Part shown: positions 51,541 through 59,898 of the stretch, piece after piece
How the letters are laid out: the number at the start of each line of letters is the position of its first letter
Position numbering within the stretch: the stretch's first letter is position 1
DNA from: Allokutzneria sp. A3M-2-11 16
GTDB taxonomy: Bacteria; Actinomycetota; Actinomycetes; Mycobacteriales; Pseudonocardiaceae
Assembly: GCF_024213555.1 (NCBI RefSeq)
Contig: NZ_JANAVO010000001.1
Span: forward strand, 1,984,001 to 2,048,000
Reading direction: 5' to 3'
Length of the DNA stretch: 64,000 nucleotides
Notes under the pieces: generated by a model
Databases searched by the model: none
What the model was told of the DNA's origin: nothing
What the model saw: the letters and a program-made list of their open reading frames with translations, nothing else
Position numbers and translations under genes: made by a program

Positions 51541-52374
51541 ATGCGTCAGTTCCGTGCGCTGTCGGTCGCGGTGACGATGTTGGCGGTTGCCGGCTGCGGC
51601 ATGTTCGGCTCCTCGGCCCCCGCGGAAGATCCCCCGCCCGCCGACGGGCCCAAGCTGACCGTGGGCATCAAGTTCGACCAGCCCGGCGTCGGCCTGCGCA
51701 CGCCCTCCGGGACGTTCGAGGGACTCGACGTCGAGGTGGCCCGCTACCTCGCCCGCGAGCTGGGCGTGCACCCCGGCAACATCACCTTCGTCGAGGCCCG
51801 CTCCGGGGACCGCGAGGCCATGCTGGAGCAGGGCAAGGTCGACCTGATCGCGGCCAGCTACTCGATCACCGACGCCCGCAAGCAGAAGGTCGACTTCGCC
51901 GGGCCGTACTTCGTCGCCGGGCAGTCGCTGCTGGTGCGCAGGGCCAACAGCGACATCACCGGGCCGGAGTCGCTGGACTACAGCGACTGGAAGCTGTGCT
52001 CGGTGACCGGGTCCACCCCGGCGCAGAAGGTCAAGGAGTCCTACGCGCGCAGCGTCACCCTCCAGGAGTTCTCCTCCTACAGCGAGTGCGTCAGCGCGCT
52101 GGAGCGCGGCGACATCGACGCGCTGACCACCGACGACGTGATCCTGGCCGGGTACGCCGCGCAGCAGCCGGACAAGTTCAAGCTGGTCGGCAAGCCCTTC
52201 TCCACCGAACGCTACGGAGTGGGCGTCCGCAAGGGTGACGAGCGTCTGCAGAAGATCACCGCGGCTTTGCGGAAGATGATCTCCGATGGCAGCTGGAATC
52301 GCATCGTCTCGGACAGCGTCGGCAAATCCGGATACAAGATTCCTGAACCACCCCAGGTGGCCGAGAAGCCCTGA
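51541..52374 (+). CDS. Amino-acid ABC transporter solute-binding lipoprotein (family 3)
   Basis: 277 residues from ATG 51541. A lipobox LAVAGC gives a diacylglyceryl-Cys at position 19. The SBP_bac_3 fold is clear: [33 protein letters not shown]-like [33 protein letters not shown]. Close in layout to glutamate-binding GluB. No ATPase or permease gene is adjacent, so it is an orphan receptor in this window. Confidence 0.88.
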   Translation: MRQFRALSVAVTMLAVAGCGMFGSSAPAEDPPPADGPKLTVGIKFDQPGVGLRTPSGTFEGLDVEVARYLARELGVHPGNITFVEARSGDREAMLEQGKVDLIAASYSITDARKQKVDFAGPYFVAGQSLLVRRANSDITGPESLDYSDWKLCSVTGSTPAQKVKESYARSVTLQEFSSYSECVSALERGDIDALTTDDVILAGYAAQQPDKFKLVGKPFSTERYGVGVRKGDERLQKITAALRKMISDGSWNRIVSDSVGKSGYKIPEPPQVAEKP

Positions 52375-52525
52375 CGACGGCCCCGCGGCATTTCCGCCTG
52401 CGCCTTTGGCTACCCACGCCAGATGTACTCCTGGTCAACCCAGGGTTTGACTACTCTCCGACCAGAGCGTGAAAGTAACCCACTGACGGGTGAACGAGGG
52501 CTCTTTCGCCGCTACTCTTCGACAC

Positions 52526-53503
52526 ATGACCGGCAGGGGCGTTCTCGAGCGCAACGTCGTGGTCGTGACCGGAGCCGGTCAGGGCCTCGGCAGGGCGATC
52601 GCGCTGGAATGCGCCAGGGAAGGCGCCGCGGTCGTGGTCGCCGACATGACGCGCGAGTCCGCGACGTCGGTCGCCGAGCAGATCTGCGCCGAGGGCGGCC
52701 AGTCGGCCCCCGTCTACGGCGACGTCACCGACTCCCGGGTGGCCGAACGCCTGGTGCGGGTGGCCACCGACCGCTTCGGCGGGCTCGACGCGCTGGTCAA
52801 CAACGCGGACAACCTGCGGGCGGGCAACGGTCCGCGCGCCGCGGACACCGAGTGGGACGAGGTGGTCCGCGGCTACGTCAACGGCGGCTGCGAGCCGTCG
52901 CGGGCGGTCTGCCGGTACTGGAAGGACGCCCGCAGGCCGGGCCGGATGGCGCACACCACCTCGGCGCTGGGCTTCGGCGGGCGGGACGGCTACCTGGGCT
53001 ACGGCGCGGCCAAACTCGCGCTGAGTTCGCTCTCGGCCATCGTGTCCATGGAAATGGCGCCGTTCGGCGTCACCAGTAATGTCATCGCCCCGGTGCGCAG
53101 AACACGAAATTTTGCCGCGTTGCCCCGTTCCGGTGATGGGGCGGGCGGGCCCGCCGCTGCCGCCCGTGACTTCGAACTTTTTACCCTCGACAACTGCGCC
53201 GCACTGGTGGCATTCTTGGTGTCGGAAGCTTCCGCTTACATCAGCGGAAAGGTGTTCGGCGTCCAGGAAAGCAATGTCGAGATCTACCAGTCCTGTGTCG
53301 CGGCCGCAGAAATCACCGCGGGCTCCCTGCGGTGGAGCGCTGACGAACTCGTCGGGCGAATTGATGAACTGTTTTTTGCGACCGGTATTCAGCCCGGAGC
53401 TGAATACCGGTCGGAAAGAATGCGTTACTACGACGTATTGGGACTTCCCTCGCCAAGTGGTCTGGCTCCGCCCAGTCAGATCACTCAAAGCCGATCGGGC
53501 TAG
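52526..53503 (+). CDS. Short-chain dehydrogenase/reductase with lower-GC C-terminal half
   Basis: 325 residues from ATG 52526. Rossmann motif VVTGAGQGLGRAIALE, NNADN instead of the usual NNAG, a Ser in TTSALGF and YGAAK form the SDR active site. The C-terminal ~75 residues after the core are an extension. By hand count, sampled lines between 53161 and 53400 have ~55 percent GC against ~70 percent around, and a 14-bp perfect inverted repeat lies inside the coding sequence (53379-53413). This suggests recombination or recent acquisition. Substrate unknown. Confidence 0.8.
   Translation: MTGRGVLERNVVVVTGAGQGLGRAIALECAREGAAVVVADMTRESATSVAEQICAEGGQSAPVYGDVTDSRVAERLVRVATDRFGGLDALVNNADNLRAGNGPRAADTEWDEVVRGYVNGGCEPSRAVCRYWKDARRPGRMAHTTSALGFGGRDGYLGYGAAKLALSSLSAIVSMEMAPFGVTSNVIAPVRRTRNFAALPRSGDGAGGPAAAARDFELFTLDNCAALVAFLVSEASAYISGKVFGVQESNVEIYQSCVAAAEITAGSLRWSADELVGRIDELFFATGIQPGAEYRSERMRYYDVLGLPSPSGLAPPSQITQSRSG
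53379..53413. repeat. Inverted repeat inside the SDR coding region
   Basis: Arms CGACCGGTATTCAG (53379-53392) and CTGAATACCGGTCG (53400-53413) are perfectly complementary with a 7-nt loop. It encodes the ATGIQPGAEYRSE stretch near the C-terminus. Confidence 0.85.
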
Positions 53504-53523
53504 CTGCCTGCCCCTTCGGCTTC

Positions 53524-53579
53524 CGGCGGGCGGAGCGGTTACTCCTTGCCCCCCACCCAAGAGACCGCTCCGCCCGCCG
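53524..53579. terminator. Bidirectional terminator between SDR and CPBP genes
   Basis: Perfect 16-bp arms (53524-53539 and 53564-53579) with a 24-nt loop between convergent stops. Confidence 0.75.
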
Positions 53580-53584
53580 TATAC

Positions 53585-54397
53585 CTACGGCAGCCAGGGA
53601 ACGACCCCTTTGAGCAGCGCGTAGCCGACGAACGCCACCGTGTCGATCAGCGCGTGCGCCGCCACCAGCGCCCACAGCCGCTGCGAGCGCTGCCAGAACC
53701 GGCCGTAGACCAGGCCCATCACGATGTTGCCGACGAACCCGCCGAAGCCCTGGTAGAGGTGGTAGGAGCCGCGCAGCACCGAGGACAGCAGCAACGATCG
53801 GTTCTCGCTCCAGCCGAGCTGGCGCAGCCGGGTGATCAGGTAGCCGACGACCAGCACCTCCTCGGCCCACGAGTTCGCGATCGCGGACAGGATGAGCACC
53901 GGGGCCCGCCACCACACGTCGTTCAGCGTGCTCGGCATGACCGTGAGGTTCAGCCCGATCGCCCGCACCACCAGGTAGAACACCAGCCCCGGTACGCCGA
54001 TCAGCGCGGCGAGGCCAACCCCGGAGGCGAGGTCGCGGCCACGGCGCGTGCGATCGAGTCCGATGCTGCTCAGTCGAACACCGGCGCGGTAGAGCAGGTA
54101 CACCCCGAGCGCGCCCCACGCCAGCAACTGCACCACCCCGAGCAGCTGGTAGAGCAGGTCGATCAGGCCCAGCTGGGAGCGCGAGACGTTGAGCGCGACC
54201 GACTGCTGGCTCAGCGGCACCGGCTGCATCAGCGAGTTCAGCAGGGACAGCAGGCTGCGCGCGCCGGAGAGCCCGAAGGTGATCGAGAAGACCAGCAGGA
54301 CCTCGATGCCGACGGCTCGCCGCCGAGCCGGATCGGTGATCGTCTCGATGCCGTCCGGCCGGGCCGGTGTCAGCCAGGAGCGCAGGCGGTTGGTCAC
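53585..54397 (-). CDS. CPBP (CAAX-type) intramembrane metalloprotease
   Basis: 270 residues with seven or eight helices. The CPBP motifs appear as NSWAEEVLVVGYLITRL (EExxxxGY), SYHLYQGFGGFVGN (His) and HALIDTVAF. Members process prenylated or bacteriocin-related peptides or serve immunity; the target is unknown. The upstream beta-helix gene ends 14 nt before it in the same direction. Confidence 0.85.
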   Translation of the reverse strand: MTNRLRSWLTPARPDGIETITDPARRRAVGIEVLLVFSITFGLSGARSLLSLLNSLMQPVPLSQQSVALNVSRSQLGLIDLLYQLLGVVQLLAWGALGVYLLYRAGVRLSSIGLDRTRRGRDLASGVGLAALIGVPGLVFYLVVRAIGLNLTVMPSTLNDVWWRAPVLILSAIANSWAEEVLVVGYLITRLRQLGWSENRSLLLSSVLRGSYHLYQGFGGFVGNIVMGLVYGRFWQRSQRLWALVAAHALIDTVAFVGYALLKGVVPWLP

Positions 54398-54411
54398 CAG
54401 CGCACGCTACT

Positions 54412-55527
54412 TCAGCTGGTGTTGGACCCCGTCCGCAGCCGCACGTCGCCCGCCGGGATCGAGCACGGCGCACCACCGGCGTTGGTCAGCCCGGCCGGGG
54501 TCAGCAGCCACGTGGGCAGCGCGGCGTCACCGGCGTAGGTGCGGCCGAGCTTGTTGTGGAAGAACCGGTTGTGGAACGAGGCGCACTCTCGGTTGATCTT
54601 GTTATTGCGTGCACAACCAAGGTCGCAGAATTCGTCCTCGTAGTGCGCGGCGCGGCCGGTGCGGTCGAAGTTGTTGTGCTCGATAACGTTGTAGCTGCTC
54701 ACGTTGCGGACCTTGATCGGGTCCCCGGTGATCCACTCGAACTTGTTCCGGACGATCACGTTCGACGAACTGAAATTCGTCACGTACATGCCGTGGATGT
54801 ACCCGCCGTTCGGTTCGGCGTTCTCCACGTGTTCGACCGAGTTGTTCTCGATCCGGTTGCCGGAGGAGTTGGTGAGCACCACCGCGCCGTAGCCGAACTC
54901 GGCGCCGGGCGCGTGCTTGCTGCCGAGGTTGCGCAGCACCATCCCGAACAGCAGGTTCCCGTTCAGCCCCTGGCTGCCGCGCACGCGGATCGGCGGGTTG
55001 TGGCTCTCGTCGCTGATGTCGCGCTCGGAGTCCCCGTAGATCGAGATCGCGCCCGAGGAGTACTCCTCGACCCGCAGGTAGTAGAAGCGCAGGCCGCTGT
55101 CGCCGCCGTTGTACAGCGGATCGGCCCGGTCCCTCGGCAGCCGCGGCTGGAGCCAGAAACCCTCGGGGTGCGCGGCGGTGTTGCGGAACACCGGTCGATC
55201 GCCCGGCGGCACGCCCGCGCCCTGCTCGTAGTCCGCGGGCATGAACGAGATCGTGTGACCGGGGATGTAGAAGCGCCAGTCGTGCATCGGCGCCGCCAGG
55301 TAGACGCCCTGTTTGATCCGCACCTCGACGTCGGTCTTCGGCCGGTGCTCGCGCAGCACCTCCTGCACGCGGGTGAGCGTGCCCACGGGTGTGCGCGCGG
55401 TGAGACCGTCGTTATGCGCCGGGGCTCCCGGAGCCATGTGCACGGTGAACGGGGGAGCCGCCGCGTTCGCCGGTGTCATCGACGTGAACGGCAGGGCGAG
55501 CGCGAGGGCCGCGACCAGCAGACGCAT
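54412..55527 (-). CDS. Secreted right-handed parallel beta-helix protein
   Basis: 371 residues. Signal peptide ending TPANA, then many Asn-rich turns typical of beta-helix coils: VVLTNSSGNRIENNSVEHVE, NVIVRNKFEW, NVIEHNNFDRTG. Cys pairs at the C-terminal cap (FCDLGCARNNKI) may form disulfides. The fold is shared by pectate lyases, mannuronan epimerases and polysaccharide-binding proteins; no catalytic site can be named. Confidence 0.75.
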   Translation of the reverse strand: MRLLVAALALALPFTSMTPANAAAPPFTVHMAPGAPAHNDGLTARTPVGTLTRVQEVLREHRPKTDVEVRIKQGVYLAAPMHDWRFYIPGHTISFMPADYEQGAGVPPGDRPVFRNTAAHPEGFWLQPRLPRDRADPLYNGGDSGLRFYYLRVEEYSSGAISIYGDSERDISDESHNPPIRVRGSQGLNGNLLFGMVLRNLGSKHAPGAEFGYGAVVLTNSSGNRIENNSVEHVENAEPNGGYIHGMYVTNFSSSNVIVRNKFEWITGDPIKVRNVSSYNVIEHNNFDRTGRAAHYEDEFCDLGCARNNKINRECASFHNRFFHNKLGRTYAGDAALPTWLLTPAGLTNAGGAPCSIPAGDVRLRTGSNTS

Positions 55528-55577
55528 CCGGCTAGCGTCCAGGAAAGCGCTTCACCTAACAAGCGGCCATTGGGTAG

Positions 55578-56357
55578 TCAGTGACCGTGCGTCTGGGCCA
55601 GGAACGGGCAGCCGACCAGGCGGCGCAGCTCCTCGGCCAGCTGGCGCGCGTCGCCGACCGGCTGGGAGAAGGCCAGCCGGACGTCGTGGTCCCCGGTGAT
55701 CGACTCCACCCGCAGCCGCAGCCCGTAGCGGTCCAGCCCGAGCGGGCGCACGTGCCCGCCGCGCAGCTCGTCCGGGATGTGCCTGGCCAGCTGCCCGACC
55801 ACGTCGCCGTGCACCGACTCCAGGTGCCGCAGCCAGCCCGTCTCCATCAGGCAGAACGGATCGGGGCGCGCGTCGGCGAACTCGACGGGCTCCACCGACG
55901 CGGTCCCCTCCGCGTCGGCGAGCACCAGCGACGCCGGGACCAGGCGCAGCATCACCGCGCCGTGTCCGACGTCCAGCAGCCGGTGGTCGGGGCGCTTCTC
56001 GGCCACCGCGAGCGCCTCAGCCCGCGACTCCGCCGGGTCCAGCGCCTGGAGCCAGCCGGTGAGCCACAGCAGGCCCCGGACCGGTTCCCGCAACCGGACC
56101 GGGGCCGAGTCGGTGATCTCCAGCATCGCGGTGAGCTCGCCCCTCGGCGCCTGCCACGCCAGGCCGACCAGTTCGTGGTGCGCGGGCATCAGCAGCGCCG
56201 CCGTGCCGTCCGCGTGCACGTGGTGCAGCAGCGGCTCGACGCGTGTGGGATCTGCCTCCTGGGTCGGCATCAGCACCGCGGGCCCGCCCCGGGTGGCCAT
56301 GGTCCGGGCCCGTTCCGCCGCGCTCGGCGCGGGTGCCTTCGTGGTCTCGACGTTCAC
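55578..56357 (-). CDS. DUF2470 (HugZ-like) heme-associated protein
   Basis: 259 residues. GTG 56357 is preferred over GTG 56363 because GGAGG ends 5 nt upstream of it. The C-terminal ~85 residues match DUF2470 (WLRHLESVHGDVVGQLARHI and YGLRLRV), found in heme-utilisation flavo-split-barrel proteins. A near-perfect DtxR/IdeR iron box lies 14-32 bp upstream, so expression should rise in iron starvation, consistent with heme iron use. Confidence 0.8.
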   Translation of the reverse strand: MNVETTKAPAPSAAERARTMATRGGPAVLMPTQEADPTRVEPLLHHVHADGTAALLMPAHHELVGLAWQAPRGELTAMLEITDSAPVRLREPVRGLLWLTGWLQALDPAESRAEALAVAEKRPDHRLLDVGHGAVMLRLVPASLVLADAEGTASVEPVEFADARPDPFCLMETGWLRHLESVHGDVVGQLARHIPDELRGGHVRPLGLDRYGLRLRVESITGDHDVRLAFSQPVGDARQLAEELRRLVGCPFLAQTHGH

Positions 56358-56370
56358 GCTCACCTCCGAC

Positions 56371-56389
56371 TTAGGTGAGCCTAACCTGT
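56371..56389. promoter_or_regulatory. DtxR/IdeR iron box
   Basis: TTAGGTGAGCCTAACCTGT matches the IdeR consensus TTAGGTTAGSCTAACCTAA at 16 of 19 positions, and lies immediately upstream of the DUF2470 gene. Confidence 0.8.
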
Positions 56390-56463
56390 GTTCGGGGTAG
56401 GGGGAAGGGCCCCGTTCAGTGCTGCTGATTCAGGGGGTCCCAACCGGGCCTCCAGCGGCCACC

Positions 56464-57564
56464 ATGGGGGGCGTGCACCCCAGCCAGGCTGCTGCGCAGT
56501 CCGTTCCGGTCCCCCCAACCGACCGTCCAGCGGCTGAGACACCGCACCTGCGGATGGCGATCCGGCTGATGAAACGGCAGCTGACGCACTGGTGGCTGCT
56601 GCTCGCCGTGCTCGTCGGCGGGGCGACCGCGGCCAGCGTCGCCGACGTCTCCGGCTACGTGCAGGCCGTGGTCTGGGTCTCGGTCAGCGTGTTCGTGGCG
56701 ATGGCCATCGACCTGCTGCTGATGCTGGACGGCTGGACCCGCGCCACCGACCGGCTGCTGCCGGAGGGCACCTGGCGCCCGGCCACCGCGGAGCTGGAGC
56801 AGGCGGGCCGCAACACGCTGATGATGACCGTCACCGAGAAGGACGGCGACACCTTCCGGCTGCGCACCCTCGGCATGCCCGCCCTCATCCGCGAGGTGCT
56901 GGCCCGCACCAGGAACGTGTGGGTGGTCGGCCCGGACGAGAACGGCTGGACGGTGCTGGTCACCCCCGGTCTGCACGCGCCGCTGGGCGGGAAGCTGGAG
57001 AAGGGCAAGGCGCGCCCGGCGAACCCGGTGCTGCCGGAAGCCCCGATCACCGGCCCGGACGCCCCCGCCGCCGACGACTTCGTGGTCGCGGGCCAGGCGA
57101 AGATCAAGGCCGGGGCGACCGCGCGCGCTCAGGCCACCGCGGGCGCCGTTGTCGTGCTCGGCGTGATCGCGTTGGCCGTCGCCTGGCTCTTCGGCGGGCC
57201 GCTGATCGGCGCAGCGCTCCTGGCGCTGTGCGTGGTCGGCGCGGTGCCGATGTTCCTCGGCGCGCGTCCGCTGGCCGTGTGGAAGCCATTGCCCGAACTG
57301 CTCGCCGCGGGCACTTGGACACGGCTACCCGCGGCCATCGACGAGAACTGGCGGCCGAACGCCCGCGGCTACGCCGATGGCAGCGCCACGGTGCGGCTGC
57401 CATCCGGGCAGCCGGTGGCGGTGAAACTGCCCCTGGTCAGCTGTGATGTCGTCGAGTACACGCGGGCCACCGGCACGATGTGGTTCGCCGGAGTGCCGAA
57501 GCCGGGTTCGGCCAGCGCCATCGGAGTTCCTGGATATCCGCTGGTCGACCTTGCCCTTTTGTGA
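56464..57564 (+). CDS. Membrane protein with duplicated soluble domain (paralogue 1)
   Basis: 366 residues from ATG 56464 (a GTG at 56473 is possible). Two helices near residue 38-80, a domain with RNVWVVGPDENGWTVLVTPG, two more helices (VVVLGVIALAVAWLFGGPLIG) and a second domain ending FAGVPKPGSASAIGVPGYP. The next gene has the same layout and motif pair (RLWIVGPDKNGWVALHLAG, IAGEPGSTFAVGVPGSP). Function unknown. Confidence 0.65.
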   Translation: MGGVHPSQAAAQSVPVPPTDRPAAETPHLRMAIRLMKRQLTHWWLLLAVLVGGATAASVADVSGYVQAVVWVSVSVFVAMAIDLLLMLDGWTRATDRLLPEGTWRPATAELEQAGRNTLMMTVTEKDGDTFRLRTLGMPALIREVLARTRNVWVVGPDENGWTVLVTPGLHAPLGGKLEKGKARPANPVLPEAPITGPDAPAADDFVVAGQAKIKAGATARAQATAGAVVVLGVIALAVAWLFGGPLIGAALLALCVVGAVPMFLGARPLAVWKPLPELLAAGTWTRLPAAIDENWRPNARGYADGSATVRLPSGQPVAVKLPLVSCDVVEYTRATGTMWFAGVPKPGSASAIGVPGYPLVDLALL

Positions 57565-57588
57565 GCTGAACGGATTACCTTCATTCCC

Positions 57589-58659
57589 GTGACCCCGCCA
57601 CCGCCGACCACCGGGCCCGCGTTCGAGCTGCGCTACCTCGACCTGGCGCTGCGCGCTGCCCGGCGCCAGCTCCGGAACCTCTGGGTGAGCGCCGCGGTGA
57701 TGTGGGTGCTCAGCGCGCTCGCGCTCGCCTTCGCCGCCAGGCCGCTGGCCACGGTGGCGATCATCGTCGTCACGGCCATGTTCACCGGCTTCGCCGTCGC
57801 CCAGCAGGTGCTGGTCGGCCGCTGGCTGCACGCGGCCGCGCGGATGTTCGCCGCCGAACCGTGGCGGCCGGTCACCGTGCGCGCACTACGGGGCCGCTGG
57901 CTGGAGTTGGAACTGGAATCGGAGGACGTGGTCCACGTCCGGCTCGCGGTCGGCATGGGCTCGTTCCTGCAGGCCCTGGGGCGCGCCGAGCGGTTGTGGA
58001 TCGTCGGGCCGGACAAGAACGGCTGGGTCGCGCTGCACCTCGCCGGTATGCGCGCCCCGTTCCCCGGGCGCATCGGGCAGCAGCCCGATGCGCCGCGCAC
58101 GGCGATCTCCGCCTACGACCCCACGGCTCCCGCGTCGACCGACGCCGTCACCTCGGTGGCGGCCGTCGCCCTCGTCCGGCTCTCCCACCAGCTCTACCTG
58201 CCCGCGAAGATTGCGCTCTCGATCGCGCTCGGCGTGCTGATCCCGGTCGCGTGGACCGGCGAACTCGTGCTCGTGCCAATCAGCGCCGTCGCCGTGCTGA
58301 TCGCGGGCGGGCTCTTCGTGCGAGCGCGGAAACGGCTGGCGGGCTGGCCGAAGCTCACCCAGCTGCTGGAAGCGGGCCCGTGGCAACGCGCGACGGCCGA
58401 GCTCGACGAGCCGTGGGAGCCGGGGCCGCGGGGCGCCGCCGACGCGACCGCGACGCTGACGCTCGCCAACGGGGAACAACTTCCCGTGCGGTTGCCGCTG
58501 CTGGGCGTCGATGTCGCCGAGTACATGCGGAACACCGGCACGGTGTGGATCGCGGGCGAGCCCGGGAGCACCTTCGCGGTCGGTGTCCCGGGCAGCCCGA
58601 TCCTGGCCGTCGCGGATCAGCTCCAGTCGGGGCCCCGGCGCGCCCAGCTCCAGGCGTAG
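57589..58659 (+). CDS. Membrane protein with duplicated soluble domain (paralogue 2)
   Basis: 356 residues from GTG 57589, 24 nt after its paralogue. Four membrane helices in two pairs and two soluble domains, the second with ELDEPWEPGPRGAADATATL and VAEYMRNTGTVWIAGEPG. The 3' end overlaps the convergent hmgA gene by 43 nt. No function can be assigned. Confidence 0.65.
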   Translation: MTPPPPTTGPAFELRYLDLALRAARRQLRNLWVSAAVMWVLSALALAFAARPLATVAIIVVTAMFTGFAVAQQVLVGRWLHAAARMFAAEPWRPVTVRALRGRWLELELESEDVVHVRLAVGMGSFLQALGRAERLWIVGPDKNGWVALHLAGMRAPFPGRIGQQPDAPRTAISAYDPTAPASTDAVTSVAAVALVRLSHQLYLPAKIALSIALGVLIPVAWTGELVLVPISAVAVLIAGGLFVRARKRLAGWPKLTQLLEAGPWQRATAELDEPWEPGPRGAADATATLTLANGEQLPVRLPLLGVDVAEYMRNTGTVWIAGEPGSTFAVGVPGSPILAVADQLQSGPRRAQLQA

Positions 58660-59819
58660 CGCGGGTCCTCGCTGGCCTCCGCCGCCTCGCCGAGGTTGAG
58701 CGGCCGGAACGTGTCGACCATGACCGCGGTCTCGTCGAAGCGCTCCGCGCCCAGCGACCCCTCCGCGGCTCCCGGCTGAGGCCCGTGCGCGCAACCAGAG
58801 GGGTGCAGCGACAGCGAGCCCAGGCCGATGCCGGAGCCCTTGCGCGCCTCGTAGTCGCCGCCCACGTAGAACATCAGCTCGTCGGAGTCGACATTGGCGT
58901 GGTTGTAGGGCACCGGGACCGCGAGCGGGTGGTAGTCGACCTTGCGCGGGCAGAACGAGCACACCACGAAGTTCGGGCCCTCGAAGGTCTGGTGCACGGG
59001 CGGCGGCTGGTGCACGCGGCCGGTGATCGGCTCGAAGTCGGCGATGTTGAACGCCCACGGGTAGAGGCAGCCGTCCCAGCCCACCACGTCGAAGGGGTGG
59101 TTGGCGTAGGTGAACCGCGTCAGGCCCGCACGGTGCCGCACGAGCACCGGCACGTCAGTGAGATCTGCCTCGGAGCCCTCGGCCAGCAACGGCTCGGTCG
59201 GCATGCGGAGATCACGCTCGCAGTACGGCGAATGCTCCAGGAACTGGCCCTTGGCCGACAGGTAGCGCTTGGGCGGGCCGATGTGCCCGGTCGCCTCCAG
59301 CACGAGCAGCCGCAGCTCCTGATCGCCCTCCGGCACGATCCGGTAGGTGCACGACGTGGGGATCACCACGTAGTCGCCGACACCGACCTTCAGTACGCCG
59401 TAGATCGTCTCCAGGGTGCCCGCGCCGGTCTGCACGTACAGCAGCTCATCGCCGAAAGCGTTGCGGTACAGGGGACTCGGCTCGTTCGCCGCGACGAAGC
59501 AGATCGCCACGTCGGCGTTGCCGAACAGCAACCGCCGCCCGGTCACCGCGTCGACGCGGTCCGGCTCGGCCCACTTCAGCTCCTGGGTGCGGAAGTGCCG
59601 CGGCTTCAACGGGAGGTTGGCCACGGTGCCGCCCCGGGTGTCCTCCACCAGCTCGGCGTTCACGATCGCCGTCGGCAGGAACCGGTGGTAGAGCAGCGCG
59701 GAGTCGGAGGAGAAACCCTCGACGCCCATCAGCTCCTCGGCGTAGAGCCCACCCTCCGGATTGCGGAACTGGGTGTGGCGCTTTCGGGGTAGTTCCCCAA
59801 CCGTGCGGTAGTACGGCAT
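58617..59819 (-). CDS. hmgA: Homogentisate 1,2-dioxygenase
   Basis: 400 residues. Diagnostic motifs: CSFCPRKVDYHPLAVPVPYN, NVDSDELMFYVGGDYE and LHPSGCAHGPQPG containing the Fe-binding His and Glu residues. It opens the ring of homogentisate in tyrosine/phenylalanine breakdown, giving maleylacetoacetate. It is divergent from the operon carrying fumarylacetoacetase; a 17-bp palindrome lies between them. Confidence 0.95.
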   Translation of the reverse strand: MPYYRTVGELPRKRHTQFRNPEGGLYAEELMGVEGFSSDSALLYHRFLPTAIVNAELVEDTRGGTVANLPLKPRHFRTQELKWAEPDRVDAVTGRRLLFGNADVAICFVAANEPSPLYRNAFGDELLYVQTGAGTLETIYGVLKVGVGDYVVIPTSCTYRIVPEGDQELRLLVLEATGHIGPPKRYLSAKGQFLEHSPYCERDLRMPTEPLLAEGSEADLTDVPVLVRHRAGLTRFTYANHPFDVVGWDGCLYPWAFNIADFEPITGRVHQPPPVHQTFEGPNFVVCSFCPRKVDYHPLAVPVPYNHANVDSDELMFYVGGDYEARKGSGIGLGSLSLHPSGCAHGPQPGAAEGSLGAERFDETAVMVDTFRPLNLGEAAEASEDPRYAWSWARRGPDWS

Positions 59820-59842
59820 CGCCTTTCCGGCCCCTTTCCGAG

Positions 59843-59859
59843 TGTCCGCAGAGCGGACA
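59843..59859. promoter_or_regulatory. 17-bp palindromic operator in the hmgA/fahA divergent promoter
   Basis: TGTCCGC-AGA-GCGGACA is a perfect palindrome 24 bp from the hmgA start and 40 bp from the divergent start. The IclR-type regulator encoded downstream is the natural candidate to bind it. Confidence 0.6.
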
Positions 59860-59898
59860 TTTTTGTTCGTTCAGGTAGACACCACTAGCGTGTCAGGC

